From Bacillus mycoides (GTDB taxonomy: Bacteria > Bacillota > Bacilli > Bacillales > Bacillaceae_G), in NCBI RefSeq assembly GCF_001757995.1, contig NZ_LXLV01000065.1:82941-146940 (forward strand): a stretch of 64,000 nucleotides of DNA, in the 5' to 3' direction. The notes below the pieces were generated by a model. That model saw nothing but the letters and a program-made list of their open reading frames with translations, was not told the origin of the DNA and made no database searches. Below, in pieces: positions 9,961 to 20,193 of the stretch. Positions within the stretch are counted from its first letter, which is position 1. Every line of letters begins with the position of its first letter. The translations under genes and the position numbers were made by a program.

Positions 9961-12606
9961 TTATTTTTCAAGATCAGCTAGACGTTGACGAACGGCTTCG
10001 CGTTTTTCTAGATAATCTTGCTCTTTCGCACGCTCTCCGTCAATAACTTCTGCAGGAGCTTTCGCTACGAATCCTTGGTTTGAAAGTTTCTTCTGTACAC
10101 GTTCTACTTCTTTATCGAACTTCTCAAGTTCTTTTTCAAGACGCGCTTTCTCTTCATCAAGATTGATAAGATCAGCTAATGGTAAGAATAACTCTGCACC
10201 TGATACGATTGCAGTCATCGCTTTTTCTGGCGCTTGTAAATCAATCTTAATTGTTAGTTCACTTGGGTTACAGAAACGCTCAATGTAAGAACTGTTTTTC
10301 GTAAGTTGAGCTAGTACTGCCTCATCTTTTGCTTTAATTTGCATTTGAACTTTTTTACTCATTGGTGTATTTACTTCCGCACGGATGTTACGAACAGAGC
10401 GAATGATATCAACTAGAAGGTGCATTTCTGCTGCCGCCTCTTTATCTTGTAAATCTTCGCGAACTGTTGGCCAAGCTGCTACTGTAATCGACTCGCCTTC
10501 ATGCGGTAAATGCTGCCAAATTTTCTCTGTTACGAATGGCATGAATGGATGTAATAGACGCATCGTTTGGTCTAATACGTAAGCTAAAATAGAACGAGTT
10601 GTTTTCTTAGCTGCTTCATCTTCACCGTATAGTGGAAGTTTCGCCATCTCAATGTACCAGTCACAGAAATCATCCCAAATGAAGTTGTATAATGAACGAC
10701 CAGCTTCACCGAACTCATATTTATCCATGTTACGTGTTACACTTTCGATTGTTTCGTTTAAGCGAGTTAAAATCCACTTGTCTGCAACTGATTTTTCACC
10801 AGTTAAATCGATTTCTTCATATTTCATGTCATCCATGTTCATTAATACGAAACGTGATGCGTTCCAAATTTTATTAATGAAGTTCCAAGTAGATTCTACT
10901 TTCTCCATGCTGAAACGTAAATCTTGGCCTGGTGCACTTCCTGTTGATAAGAAGTAGCGCATTGCATCTGCACCGTACTTCTCGATAACATCCATCGGAT
11001 CAATACCGTTACCAAGAGATTTACTCATTTTACGTCCTTGCTCATCACGAACTAAACCGTGAATTAATACGTCTTTAAATGGACGCTCTCCTGTAAACTC
11101 TAAACCTTGGAAAATCATACGAGATACCCAGAAGAAGATAATGTCATAACCAGTTACTAAAGCATCTGTTGAATAGAACTTTTTAAAGTCTACTGCCTCT
11201 TCATTTGGCCAGCCAAGTGTTGAGAATGGCCATAACGCTGAGCTAAACCATGTATCAAGTACGTCGTTATCTTGATTCCAGTTTTCAATATCTGCTGGTG
11301 CTTCCGTGCCTACGTATACTTCACCAGTTTCTTTATGATACCAAGCTGGAATGCGGTGACCCCACCATAATTGACGAGAAATACACCAGTCATGAATGTT
11401 TTCCATCCAGCGTAAGTATGTGTTTTCAAAACGCTCTGGTACGAACGTTACTTTTTCTTCTTCTTTTTGTTGAAGCTCTACCGCTTTTTCTGCAAGTGGA
11501 GCCATTTTTACGAACCATTGTGTTGATAAGTAAGGCTCAACAACTGCACCGCTACGCTCACTATGACCTACTGAGTGCATATGAGGCTCGATTTCTACTA
11601 ATACGCCAGCTTCTTGTAAGTCTTTCACTAACTCTTTACGGCATTCGAAACGATCCATACCGTTATACTTACCAGCTTTTTCGTTCATCGTTCCATCTTC
11701 GTTCATCACTAAAATACGTGGTAAGTCATGACGGTTACCTACTTCAAAGTCATTCGGATCATGAGCTGGTGTAATTTTTACAACGCCTGTTCCAAAGTCT
11801 TTTTCTACGTATTCATCAGCAATAATTGGAATCTCACGACCTACGATTGGAAGTGTAACTGTTTTTCCGATTAAATGTTTGTAACGATCATCTTCTGGAT
11901 GAACTGCTACCGCTGTATCACCAAGCATCGTTTCTGGACGAGTAGTTGCAAGGCGAATGTGACCTGAACCGTCTGTTAACGGATAGTTCATATGGTAGAA
12001 TGCACCTTGAACTTCTTTATGAATTACTTCAATATCAGAAAGAGCTGTGCGTGTTGCTGGATCCCAGTTGATGATATACTCACCGCGGTAAATTAAGCCT
12101 TTTTCATATAATTGAACGAATACTTTATTAACAGCGTTAGATAAACCTTCGTCTAATGTGAAGCGTTCACGAGAATAGTCTAGTCCTAAACCAACTTTCC
12201 CCCATTGTTGACGAATGTGAGAAGCGTATTCTTCTTTCCATTCCCAAGCTTTTTCAAGGAATTTCTCACGGCCAAGATCGTAACGTGAAATACCTTCTTC
12301 ACGAAGTTTTCCTTCTACTTTCGCTTGTGTTGCGATACCAGCATGGTCCATTCCTGGAAGCCATAATACATCGTAACCTTGCATACGCTTTGTACGAGTT
12401 AAAATATCTTGAAGCGTCGTATCCCAAGCGTGACCTAAGTGTAACTTACCAGTTACGTTCGGAGGTGGAATTACAATTGTATATGGTTGTTTCTTCTCAT
12501 CTCCTGTTGCTTCGAAATATTTGCCTTCAAGCCACCACTGATAAAGGCCTTCTTCAACGGACATATGATCATATTTAGTTGGTAAATTATTTTCCGTGTT
12601 TGACAT
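9961..12606 (-). CDS. valS: Valyl-tRNA synthetase
   Basis: Class I aminoacyl-tRNA synthetase charging tRNA-Val. The HIGH-type motif [13 protein letters not shown] lies near residues 47-60 and the KMSKS loop ([10 protein letters not shown]) near 525. The editing domain lies between them, with the anticodon-binding and C-terminal coiled-coil regions after (last 65 residues rich in Glu, Lys and Leu). At 881 residues it has the Bacillus length. GGAGGG precedes the ATG. Expression should be controlled by the T-box leader immediately upstream. Confidence 0.98.
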   Translation of the reverse strand: MSNTENNLPTKYDHMSVEEGLYQWWLEGKYFEATGDEKKQPYTIVIPPPNVTGKLHLGHAWDTTLQDILTRTKRMQGYDVLWLPGMDHAGIATQAKVEGKLREEGISRYDLGREKFLEKAWEWKEEYASHIRQQWGKVGLGLDYSRERFTLDEGLSNAVNKVFVQLYEKGLIYRGEYIINWDPATRTALSDIEVIHKEVQGAFYHMNYPLTDGSGHIRLATTRPETMLGDTAVAVHPEDDRYKHLIGKTVTLPIVGREIPIIADEYVEKDFGTGVVKITPAHDPNDFEVGNRHDLPRILVMNEDGTMNEKAGKYNGMDRFECRKELVKDLQEAGVLVEIEPHMHSVGHSERSGAVVEPYLSTQWFVKMAPLAEKAVELQQKEEEKVTFVPERFENTYLRWMENIHDWCISRQLWWGHRIPAWYHKETGEVYVGTEAPADIENWNQDNDVLDTWFSSALWPFSTLGWPNEEAVDFKKFYSTDALVTGYDIIFFWVSRMIFQGLEFTGERPFKDVLIHGLVRDEQGRKMSKSLGNGIDPMDVIEKYGADAMRYFLSTGSAPGQDLRFSMEKVESTWNFINKIWNASRFVLMNMDDMKYEEIDLTGEKSVADKWILTRLNETIESVTRNMDKYEFGEAGRSLYNFIWDDFCDWYIEMAKLPLYGEDEAAKKTTRSILAYVLDQTMRLLHPFMPFVTEKIWQHLPHEGESITVAAWPTVREDLQDKEAAAEMHLLVDIIRSVRNIRAEVNTPMSKKVQMQIKAKDEAVLAQLTKNSSYIERFCNPSELTIKIDLQAPEKAMTAIVSGAELFLPLADLINLDEEKARLEKELEKFDKEVERVQKKLSNQGFVAKAPAEVIDGERAKEQDYLEKREAVRQRLADLEK

Positions 12607-12619
12607 TATTTTCCCTCCT

Positions 12620-12880
12620 TAAAATAAAAAATGCCCCTCATCCAAAAAAGGACGAGGGACATCGCGGTACCACCTTTATTTACAAACAAATTCAGAATTT
12701 GCTTATACTCTTAATTTGATAACGGACAAATCCGTCTTTTCCTAATGAGAATCATTCCGTTCAGAAAAGATGCTCCAGGGCTACCTTCTAACATAACTAT
12801 CTAGAGAACCTCCCAGCCAATGGTTCCCCTCTCTGAAGACGTTTCATGTTATACTCTTCCCCTTCAATGCATTTATGTGA
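12620..12880 (-). promoter_or_regulatory. T-box leader of valS
   Basis: The minus strand carries the T-box core GGTGGTACCGCG at 12663-12674, which pairs with the acceptor end of uncharged tRNA. It is followed by an intrinsic terminator (12633-12660, CCTCGTCC/GGATGAGG arms, then ATTTTTT) that competes with the antiterminator. Upstream, a long stem-I region with AGAGAG...CTCT arms and a GGCTGGGAGG apical sequence is visible. A GTA triplet at 12782-12784 is a candidate valine specifier, but its exact assignment needs folding. A TATAAT at 12890-12895 may be the -10 box. Confidence 0.93.
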
Positions 12881-12979
12881 TTGTTAATTATTATATACAA
12901 TAGTGTAAAAAACGAAACCTTATTCGTCAAGATAAATTTGAAACTACGGCTTTTATCTCTTTATGGAATTAATAAAAAA

Positions 12980-13009
12980 AAGATAAGCAGGGTTCTTCCT
13001 ACTTATCTT
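12980..13009 (-). terminator. Terminator after ysxE
   Basis: AAGATAAG/CTTATCTT stem with a GC-containing inner part, followed by a run of eight T on the minus strand. Confidence 0.8.
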
Positions 13010-13011
13010 CT

Positions 13012-14037
13012 TTATCCGTTCCCTTGCTGGGCAGCTTGTAATTGCGTAAGGAAATATTCTGTATTGCTAACGAGCCAATGCGATTGCTGCAGGCTTTTCA
13101 CCCCGCGGAGCTCATTTTCTTCATTACGACTCTTTCTTCTTTTCGTATACGACTGAATTTGCCGAATAAAACGCGACGGATACGTCATATATGCAAACAT
13201 AAGAAGCTGCTCCTCTTTCGTAAACGGGAAATTTTTTTGATACATTTGATACCATTCAAAGCGGTCACTCCGTGCAATTGGATATGTGTTTAAAGACCGA
13301 GAGTAAAAACCTACTATATCTTGCACAGGCGTTGCAAACTGCGATTTTTCTAAACTAATAAAATAGCCGTTTCGCTCATAATCAAATAAGAAATGATTAA
13401 GCGATACATTCCCATGAACGAAAGTAGTACGTGTTGTTTCCTTTTCTTTCATCGCATCATGCCATTCATTTAATTGCTTCGTTGCAAACTCACGCGCTCT
13501 CATAACATGGTGATAATACGTACAATATTGTAATTCAAACGGAGACATATACCACTTCGCTTCAGATTCTACAAGAAACTCTTCTAACATCTCGCCATCA
13601 TTTTCCCAACGGTCGGATATATTCGTATAATGTTTTTCTAAATCTTCTTCTGTATACGTCTCCTCTTTCACCGTTTTTTGATGCAACGTCCCGAGCGTTT
13701 GAAACATCTTATGGTATTGATCATTATCTTCGCCATTTCCTTCCGCACGTTCTAACCAAGGCATTAAATAATAACTATACGTCCCATCACTTAAAACATA
13801 GTTCCCGTCCGTCGCATGATAGATAGGTACATAATTCGAAAAACCTTTCTCCTTCAAATACTGAATATGGTGCAAAAAATTATTCCGCTCTAATTTTCTA
13901 TCTTGTATTTTCTTTAACGCATACGGACCTTGATTCGTATAAATTTTCATTACACTTCCGTGCTCTTCCATATGCTGAGTGTCCAATCTATATTGCCTCA
14001 CAATGGGTTCATAGCGATTTCGTAATTCAATATCCAT
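13012..14037 (-). CDS. ysxE: YsxE, CotS-type spore coat protein with a kinase-like fold
   Basis: Spore coat-associated protein of the CotS/YtaA family, which has an aminoglycoside-phosphotransferase-like fold. A Gly/Lys region at the N-terminus (IYTNQGPYALKKIQDRKLERN) and TTFVHGNVSLNHFLFD near residue 205 recall the APH catalytic loop HGDxxxxN. Here the loop reads HGN, so the usual catalytic Asp is replaced and kinase activity is doubtful. It is next to spoVID as in B. subtilis, where the two form a sigma-E operon. Length is 341 residues. Confidence 0.88.
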   Translation of the reverse strand: MDIELRNRYEPIVRQYRLDTQHMEEHGSVMKIYTNQGPYALKKIQDRKLERNNFLHHIQYLKEKGFSNYVPIYHATDGNYVLSDGTYSYYLMPWLERAEGNGEDNDQYHKMFQTLGTLHQKTVKEETYTEEDLEKHYTNISDRWENDGEMLEEFLVESEAKWYMSPFELQYCTYYHHVMRAREFATKQLNEWHDAMKEKETTRTTFVHGNVSLNHFLFDYERNGYFISLEKSQFATPVQDIVGFYSRSLNTYPIARSDRFEWYQMYQKNFPFTKEEQLLMFAYMTYPSRFIRQIQSYTKRRKSRNEENELRGVKSLQQSHWLVSNTEYFLTQLQAAQQGNG

Positions 14038-14082
14038 ACGAATAACCCTTTCTTATTCAAAACATAGCTTCTAGGAAAAGAG

Positions 14083-14104
14083 GTGAGTGAAAAAACTCAC
14101 TCAC
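14083..14104 (-). terminator. Hairpin between spoVID and ysxE
   Basis: A perfect 8-bp stem (GTGAGTGA/TCACTCAC) with a T-rich loop directly after the spoVID stop, followed by CTCTTTTCC. It may be a weak terminator or attenuator between the two coat genes. Confidence 0.5.
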
Positions 14105-15082
14105 TTATTTCACCTTTGCTTTTGAGACAGGAATATATATAATTTGCCCTGTAGTTAAATATATATCTTCTGATTGATTTACACGATATAAGTTTTGTAC
14201 AGTCGTTTCATAACGTTCTGCAACAGATTCAATTGTATCTCCTTCTTGTACGAAGTACATTCTTAACTTCGTAAATTCTTCTTCTGGTTCTTTCGTAAAT
14301 AATTTCGTTAAATAAAGTGCATTTTCATCTCGCTGTGAATATGCTTCTTCCTCTGGCTCTTCCTGCTTTTTCGCTTTTTCTTTCTTGAAATTTTTTCGCC
14401 CGAACAATTCAAATTGTGGCGTCGTTTCTTTCTCCTCTTCACGCTCCACAAGTTCATGTTCTTCTAATTCCTCTTCTTCTATTTCTTGCTCTTTTCTTTC
14501 TTCTAGCTGAAACGGTTCAAATGCATAATCTTCCCATCCATCTGATTCTTTATAGGCTGGTACCTCTTCGTGCGGCGCAGGTCTACTTTCATCCTCTTCA
14601 GCTGAATCAGCTTCCAACTCGGCATACACCGTCTCTTCCTCTTCATCCTCGGTTCTTTCCTCGTCACATAAGCCTGTAATAGATATATCCGCTAATAGTT
14701 GTAAGCAACCATTTTCCTTTAATTCATAATCAAATTCCTCGATTGATACATATAATTCTTCAATTACTTTCACTCGATTTCTTGGAATTGATATTTCAAG
14801 CGGAAAGGAATGGACAAGCTCATTAACCCCATCTGCCCTTGTTTCTACATAATCAATTGCCTTCGCTGGTGATAGCTCTCTTAATGAATAAGCTGAATCA
14901 TCTTGCCTTGCAACGTACTCTCCCGTTAAATCTAATTGCCCTCTCACGATAACTTCATGATCGAGCTCCTCTATCTCAACGTCTGGATCTAACGAAATTG
15001 ACAAAAGTTCTTCGACTTCCTGTCCCTTTTGGAACCAAACAGATTCTTTTAATGAAAATCGTAATGAATGATCTGTTGCCAC
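14105..15082 (-). CDS. spoVID: SpoVID, spore coat encasement protein with LysM domain
   Basis: Morphogenetic protein required for the coat to wrap the forespore. The N-terminal domain (about 1-150; PAKAIDYVETRADGVNELVHSFPLEISIPRNRV) is the conserved SpoVID part. The middle is extremely acidic and repetitive in Glu (about 150-270). A LysM motif ends the protein (YFVQEGDTIESVAERYETTVQNLYRVNQ). The start is GTG at 15082, which follows GGGAGGGGG at ideal spacing and gives 325 residues; the upstream ATG has no ribosome site. It is much shorter than the roughly 575-residue B. subtilis protein because the middle region is shorter. Confidence 0.92.
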   Translation of the reverse strand: MATDHSLRFSLKESVWFQKGQEVEELLSISLDPDVEIEELDHEVIVRGQLDLTGEYVARQDDSAYSLRELSPAKAIDYVETRADGVNELVHSFPLEISIPRNRVKVIEELYVSIEEFDYELKENGCLQLLADISITGLCDEERTEDEEEETVYAELEADSAEEDESRPAPHEEVPAYKESDGWEDYAFEPFQLEERKEQEIEEEELEEHELVEREEEKETTPQFELFGRKNFKKEKAKKQEEPEEEAYSQRDENALYLTKLFTKEPEEEFTKLRMYFVQEGDTIESVAERYETTVQNLYRVNQSEDIYLTTGQIIYIPVSKAKVK

Positions 15083-15152
15083 TTCTTTTCCCCCTCCCAA
15101 ACTATATGTCATTACAGATTTATGTTTCCTAAGGCTACTTTATGAATAAAAA

Positions 15153-15180
15153 AAATCGCTCCCCTAATGGAAAGCGATTT
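15153..15180 (-). terminator. Terminator of the hem operon
   Basis: AAATCGCT/AGCGATTT stem followed by a long T run on the minus strand, just after hemL. Confidence 0.85.
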
Positions 15181-15191
15181 TCTCTAAGAAA

Positions 15192-16481
15192 TTATGCTTT
15201 TAATTTTGACATTGCAATTTCGGCCGCCGCAATTGTCGCCTCAATATCTGCATCACTATGTGCTGTTGATAAGAATAAACCTTCAAATTGAGAAGGTGGT
15301 AAAAATACACCTTGTTCTACCATTTCACGATAGTAAGCCGCAAAGAATTCTAAGTTTGAAGATTTTGCTGCATCATAATTAATAACCTGTTCATCTGTAA
15401 AGAAAATACCAATCATAGAACCTGCACGATTAATGTGATGCGGGATATTATGCTTTTCAGCTGCCTTACGTAGTCCAGCCTCTAACATTTCTGCTTTACG
15501 CTCAAATTCCACATATGATTCTGGCGTTAACTGTACTAACGTTTCATAACCTGCTGTCATTGCAAGTGGATTACCCGATAATGTTCCGGCTTGGTAAATC
15601 GGTCCGCTTGGTGCAACTTGACGCATAATCTCTGCCTTACCACCGTACGCTCCTACCGGCAAGCCACCACCGATTACTTTACCTAAACAAGTTAAGTCAG
15701 GAATTACGCCGTAGTAACCTTGTCCACAATTATAAGCAACACGGAATCCTGTCATTACTTCATCAAAAATAAGTAGTGCACCGTTTTGCTCTGTCACTTC
15801 ACGAAGTCCTTCTAAAAATCCTGGTTGTGGGGGAACAACACCCATATTCCCTGCCACTGGTTCTACAATTATACAAGCGATGTCATCACCGAATTGTTCG
15901 AAAGCATATTTTACACTTTCTAAATCGTTATACGCTACTGTAATCGTATTTTTCGCTACACCTTCTGGTACACCAGGGCTATCTGGTAAACCTAGCGTCG
16001 CCACACCCGAACCTGCTTTAATCAATAAAGAATCACCATGGCCGTGATAACAACCAATGAATTTCAAAATTTTGTTACGGCCAGTGTAACCACGAGCTAA
16101 ACGCAATGCACTCATTGTCGCCTCTGTTCCAGAGTTAACCATACGCACAATCTCAATTGATGGTACACGCTCGATAACAAGCTGCGCTAATTTATTTTCA
16201 ATTTCTGTTGGTGCACCAAAGCTTGTTCCTTTTTCAGCAACAGCTTTTAAAGCCTCAACAACACGGTCGTTCGCATGACCATGAATTAAAGGTCCCCACG
16301 ATAATACGTAATCGATGTATTCATTCCCATCGATATCATATACTTTAGAGCCTTTTCCGCGCTCCATAAACAGCGGATTCATACCAACAGACTTAAAGGC
16401 ACGAACAGGGCTATTTACGCCTCCAGGCATTAAATCTTGAGCCTCTTCAAACGCCGCAATCGACTTATCAAACTTTTTCAT
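15192..16481 (-). CDS. hemL: Glutamate-1-semialdehyde 2,1-aminomutase
   Basis: PLP enzyme converting glutamate-1-semialdehyde to 5-aminolevulinate in the C5 haem pathway. The family motifs [21 protein letters not shown] and the PLP-lysine region [20 protein letters not shown] (about residues 255-275) are present. Length is 429 residues. Its ATG shares a base with the hemB stop (TAATG), so the two are translationally coupled. It is the last gene of hemAXCDBL. Bacillus carries a second aminomutase elsewhere, so this copy is best named by its operon position. Confidence 0.97.
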   Translation of the reverse strand: MKKFDKSIAAFEEAQDLMPGGVNSPVRAFKSVGMNPLFMERGKGSKVYDIDGNEYIDYVLSWGPLIHGHANDRVVEALKAVAEKGTSFGAPTEIENKLAQLVIERVPSIEIVRMVNSGTEATMSALRLARGYTGRNKILKFIGCYHGHGDSLLIKAGSGVATLGLPDSPGVPEGVAKNTITVAYNDLESVKYAFEQFGDDIACIIVEPVAGNMGVVPPQPGFLEGLREVTEQNGALLIFDEVMTGFRVAYNCGQGYYGVIPDLTCLGKVIGGGLPVGAYGGKAEIMRQVAPSGPIYQAGTLSGNPLAMTAGYETLVQLTPESYVEFERKAEMLEAGLRKAAEKHNIPHHINRAGSMIGIFFTDEQVINYDAAKSSNLEFFAAYYREMVEQGVFLPPSQFEGLFLSTAHSDADIEATIAAAEIAMSKLKA

Positions 16482-17470
16482 TATTTAGCGCCTCCTTCTT
16501 GTAACCATCTTGCTGCATCTTTTGCATGATACGTAATAATCAAGTCTGCTCCTGCACGTTTCATGCTAATTAATTTCTCAAGTACAACTTCTTTTTCATT
16601 AATCCAACCATTTTGCGCTGCTGCTTTAATCATCGAATATTCACCACTTACGTTATAAGCAACGACTGGTAAGTTAAAGTTATTTTTCACATCACGAACG
16701 ATATCTAAATAAGAAAGAGCTGGCTTTACAATTAAGAAGTCGGCCCCTTCCATTACATCTGATTCTGCTTCACGGAATGCCTCCATACGGTTTGCTGGGT
16801 CCATTTGATATGTTTTACGATCACCAAACTGCGGTGCACCATGTGCTGCATCACGGAACGGTCCGTAAAATGCTGATGAATATTTCACAGCATACGACAT
16901 AACTGGTACGTGCGCGAAACCATTTTCATCTAATGCATGGCGAATTGCTGTTACAAATCCGTCCATCATGTTAGATGGTGCAATAATGTCCGCCCCTGCT
17001 TTCGCTTGACTTACAGCTGTTTTTGCAAGAGCTGCAAGAGACTCATCATTTAAAATAACGCCATCTTCAATAACACCGCAATGACCATGGCTTGTGAATT
17101 GACATAAACATGTATCTGCAACTACTACTAGCTCTGGGAACTCATCCTTAATTTGCTTAATTGCACGCTGTACAATTCCATGCTCACAATATGCCGATGA
17201 TCCAACTTCGTCCTTTTCAGCAGGTAAACCAAATACAATAACAGAACGAATACCTAAATCAACGACCTCTTGCATTTCAGCTTGCAATAAATCTAAAGAC
17301 ATTTGATATACGCCTGGCATAGAAGGAACTTCATTACGAGTATTTTCTCCTTCTAATACAAAAATAGGGTAAATAAAATCTTCTTTATGTAAAAATGTTT
17401 CACGCACAAGTGCACGCATGCCCCCGCTTTGTCTTAGACGACGATGACGATTAAATTGTAAAGAATTCAT
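16481..17470 (-). CDS. hemB: Delta-aminolevulinic acid dehydratase (porphobilinogen synthase)
   Basis: Condenses two 5-aminolevulinate molecules to porphobilinogen. It shows the metal-site region [17 protein letters not shown] with three Cys (zinc type), and the two active-site lysine segments [16 protein letters not shown] and [11 protein letters not shown]. Length is 329 residues. A bcr1 element now separates it from hemD; without that element the hemD-hemB gap would be about 20 bases. Confidence 0.97.
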   Translation of the reverse strand: MNSLQFNRHRRLRQSGGMRALVRETFLHKEDFIYPIFVLEGENTRNEVPSMPGVYQMSLDLLQAEMQEVVDLGIRSVIVFGLPAEKDEVGSSAYCEHGIVQRAIKQIKDEFPELVVVADTCLCQFTSHGHCGVIEDGVILNDESLAALAKTAVSQAKAGADIIAPSNMMDGFVTAIRHALDENGFAHVPVMSYAVKYSSAFYGPFRDAAHGAPQFGDRKTYQMDPANRMEAFREAESDVMEGADFLIVKPALSYLDIVRDVKNNFNLPVVAYNVSGEYSMIKAAAQNGWINEKEVVLEKLISMKRAGADLIITYHAKDAARWLQEGGAK

Positions 17471-17494
17471 AGATTTCTATCCCCATTCTTTTAT

Positions 17495-17651
17495 TTTATC
17501 CCGCATTAACGGGCAGTAAGACCCCCACCTCAAAATTCGGCTGGAGCAAAGAAGTTAGGTGGGAGATCAACTGCCCGTAAACGCCCGATTGGTTCAACTA
17601 ATAATCAGTGGGGGATGAACAAAACCCCCACTGATTAAAGTTTCACTTTAT
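17495..17651. mobile_element. bcr1-type repeat element, full length
   Basis: A 147-base intergenic element (17500-17646) flanked by direct repeats TTTAT (17495-17499 and 17647-17651). It matches the B. cereus-group repeat bcr1 as described in the literature: about 155 bp, TTTAT at both ends, mobile behaviour. It contains nested inverted repeats: ACGGGCAGT with ACTGCCCGT (17509-17517, 17570-17578), CCCACCT with AGGTGGG (17524-17530, 17557-17563), and a perfect 12-bp hairpin (17603-17614 with 17625-17636). It encodes no protein, so any movement must depend on an enzyme supplied elsewhere. Assignment to bcr1 is from memory. Confidence 0.85.
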
Positions 17652-18395
17652 AGATTCACAAATGCATCGCAGCAATGCTTCTACAGTGTACTCTTTTGGC
17701 ACAATAACATGTGGAAAATAAAGGAGCGCCTCTTTTTCCGTAATAGGCCCTATACAAGCAATTGTACATTTTTTCGTCCATTCTCTCCAGTTTGTACCCT
17801 CAAGTAAACGAACAAAACTATCAACAATTGAAGGGCTCGTAAATGTAATAATATTTACTTCCCCTAATTTCAATGCTGCTATAAGTTCTTGTTTTTTCTC
17901 TACATTCACCTTCGTACCATATACGATTAGCTCATCTAGAAAAACACCAAATCCCCTAAGTTTAACCGGGATTACATCTCTTGCTAAATTCCCTTTCGGA
18001 AATAAAATACGTTCGTTTCCACTTAATTTTTTTAGAAACTCTTCGGCAAATGCTTCTGCAACAAATGAGGTCGGAACAAAATGAACTTGATAGCCCCTTT
18101 TTTCTAACTCTAATTTTGTTTTCACGCCTACCGCAGCGATTTTAATAGTTAATGGTATTTTTGTTTCTAGACCATCTAGAAAAAAAGCTACACCATTTTT
18201 ACTCGTAAAAATAACCCAGTCATACGAATGTAGTTGCCTTGTTATACGTTGAATTTGCCTATGAGACGTGCCTTCCATACGCAAAAGCGGAATTTCCAAT
18301 GGAATTCCGCTCCTTTCTTTCACTGCTACACTCATTTGTTTCGCTTGATGCTGGGCACGTGTAATCAATACTATTTTGCCAGCAAGAGCATCCAT
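17643..18395 (-). CDS. hemD: Uroporphyrinogen-III synthase
   Basis: Closes hydroxymethylbilane to uroporphyrinogen III with ring-D inversion. The sequence is weakly conserved, as in all HemD proteins. Recognisable parts are VLITRAQHQAKQMS at the N-terminus, DWVIFTSKNGVAFFLDGL (about 80-97) and the NIITFTSPSIVDSFVRLL and CIGPITEKEA segments. Length is 250 residues. It starts two bases after hemC. The last base of its final Lys codon and its TGA stop lie inside the bcr1 element, yet the C-terminal residues would be the same without the insertion. Confidence 0.93.
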   Translation of the reverse strand: MDALAGKIVLITRAQHQAKQMSVAVKERSGIPLEIPLLRMEGTSHRQIQRITRQLHSYDWVIFTSKNGVAFFLDGLETKIPLTIKIAAVGVKTKLELEKRGYQVHFVPTSFVAEAFAEEFLKKLSGNERILFPKGNLARDVIPVKLRGFGVFLDELIVYGTKVNVEKKQELIAALKLGEVNIITFTSPSIVDSFVRLLEGTNWREWTKKCTIACIGPITEKEALLYFPHVIVPKEYTVEALLRCICESIK

Positions 18396-18397
18396 AT

Positions 18398-19327
18398 TTA
18401 TTGTTGCTCCTTATTCGCAGCAAGAATGAGCTCTTTTGCTCCTTGTTTAATTAAACGGTCCGCAGCCTCTAATCCTATTTGCTTCGGATCAGTGCCTACT
18501 ACTATCTCTTTCAATAAAACAGAACCGTCCATAGAACCGACAAGCGCTGTTAATTCGATTGCATCATTTTCTTTAAGAGTTGCATATCCAGCGATTGGAA
18601 CTTGGCATCCACCTTCAAGTTTATGAAGAAATACTCGTTCAGCAGCCACTGTTTTTTCTGTTACTGCATCATTAATATGCGCTAACAACTGAAGTAAATC
18701 CTTATCGTCTTCACGACATTCAATCGCTAATGCACCTTGTCCTACGGCTGGTACACATAACGTTTCATCTAAATGTTCTGTAATAACTTCCCCGTCCCAG
18801 CCCATTCTCTGCAATCCAGCTGTCGCTAAAATAATTGCATCGTAATCTTCATCTTTCAACTTACGTAAGCGTGTATCGATATTCCCGCGAATCCATTTCA
18901 CTTGTAAATCTGGTCTCGCAGCTAGTAGTTGTGCACTACGTCTCAAACTACTCGTTCCTAAGATCGCGCCTTCTGCTAAGTCTTTAAACGATTCTCCGTT
19001 TTTAGAAATAAAAGCATCACGGGGATCAACGCGCTTTGGTGTACAACCAATCGTTAATCCATCTGGAAGTACAGCTGGCATATCTTTCATACTATGTACA
19101 GCCATATCAATTTCTTTCGTAAGTAACGCGTGTTCAATTTCCTTTACAAATAAACCTTTTCCGCCTACTTTTGAAAGAGTAACATCTAAAATAACATCAC
19201 CTTTTGTGACGATTTCTTTCACTTCAAATTCATATGGTAAACCAAGCGCTTTTAATTGATCGATAAACCAATTTGTTTGTGTTAATGCTAGTTTACTCTT
19301 TCGTGAACCTACAATAATTTTGCGCAT
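18398..19327 (-). CDS. hemC: Hydroxymethylbilane synthase (porphobilinogen deaminase)
   Basis: Polymerises four porphobilinogens using a dipyrromethane cofactor bound to the Cys in [13 protein letters not shown] (near residue 240). Other family motifs are [23 protein letters not shown] and [18 protein letters not shown]. Length is 309 residues. It lies between hemX and hemD in the leftward hem operon. Confidence 0.97.
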   Translation of the reverse strand: MRKIIVGSRKSKLALTQTNWFIDQLKALGLPYEFEVKEIVTKGDVILDVTLSKVGGKGLFVKEIEHALLTKEIDMAVHSMKDMPAVLPDGLTIGCTPKRVDPRDAFISKNGESFKDLAEGAILGTSSLRRSAQLLAARPDLQVKWIRGNIDTRLRKLKDEDYDAIILATAGLQRMGWDGEVITEHLDETLCVPAVGQGALAIECREDDKDLLQLLAHINDAVTEKTVAAERVFLHKLEGGCQVPIAGYATLKENDAIELTALVGSMDGSVLLKEIVVGTDPKQIGLEAADRLIKQGAKELILAANKEQQ

Positions 19328-19342
19328 AATTCTCTCTCCTCA

Positions 19343-20176
19343 TTATAAATACCAAAAGTGGAAATTAGATAAACTGCTTAATAGAAAAATGTTAACTAGC
19401 ATTACGAGAAATGCCCCGATATTCCACTGCACAATTTTCTTACCTTGCAACACATCTGCCGCTCTTAAATATAAGCCCACGCAATATGTAAATAGAACGA
19501 CAAAAGACCCGATTACTTTCGTATCATACCAATGGAAATTATCCAATTTTGTATATCCCCATATGCATCCTAATATAATTGCTAATAAGAAAAACGGAAC
19601 AGAAAATAAATTTAATCCGTAAGACATAGATTCAAGCTTCGGCAAATTTCCTAATCTTCTTAATCTCGCATTCCATTTTTTCTTTTTTAATAGCCGATAT
19701 TGCAATAAATACATAATAGAAAAAATAAACGATACAGTAAACGTTGCATAAGAAATAATCGCCATACCGACATGCACGTATACAAGTTCTGAAACTAATT
19801 GCTCTGCAAGTACTGGCGACATCTTTCCGAGCGGTGTAAAAATAGAAAAAGCGCTTACGCCAAATGCTACAACATTTGTAAAAAAGACTAAAAAATCAAT
19901 GCGCATAAATCGATTAATGACTAATGACATCGTAATCAATAACCAAACATAAAAATAAATCCCTGACAATAAAGTTAAAATAGGATTCGTTTCTGAATCT
20001 GTAGCCCTCAGCAACATAAAGATAGACTGCAATACCCATACAATCGAAAGTAACCAAAAAGCAAATCGGTTCGCCTTTCGGTTACTTTGAAAATAATCTA
20101 TAAAATATAAACTAATGCTACAAGCATATAAAATAATTGCAATATGATAAATAATACTGTTATTTAAAAAACTCAT
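19343..20176 (-). CDS. hemX: HemX, membrane regulator of glutamyl-tRNA reductase
   Basis: Integral membrane protein of the CcsA/CcmC-like cytochrome assembly family with about eight hydrophobic helices over 277 residues. In B. subtilis it lowers the HemA level rather than catalysing a step. The ATG at 20176 follows GGAAGG and lies 18 bases after the hemA stop; an upstream in-frame ATG would overlap hemA and has no better signal. Confidence 0.92.
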   Translation of the reverse strand: MSFLNNSIIYHIAIILYACSISLYFIDYFQSNRKANRFAFWLLSIVWVLQSIFMLLRATDSETNPILTLLSGIYFYVWLLITMSLVINRFMRIDFLVFFTNVVAFGVSAFSIFTPLGKMSPVLAEQLVSELVYVHVGMAIISYATFTVSFIFSIMYLLQYRLLKKKKWNARLRRLGNLPKLESMSYGLNLFSVPFFLLAIILGCIWGYTKLDNFHWYDTKVIGSFVVLFTYCVGLYLRAADVLQGKKIVQWNIGAFLVMLVNIFLLSSLSNFHFWYL

Positions 20177-20193
20177 CCGATCATCCTTCCAAG

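Noticed and set aside
11250-11774. Open reading frame of 174 codons antisense to valS.
   Set aside because: It is a shadow of the valS codon pattern; no ribosome site, no recognisable domain.
12735-12760. ATGAGAATCATT resembles a Fur box upstream of valS.
   Set aside because: It lies inside the T-box leader, the match is partial, and valS is not an iron-regulated gene; RNA structure explains the sequence.
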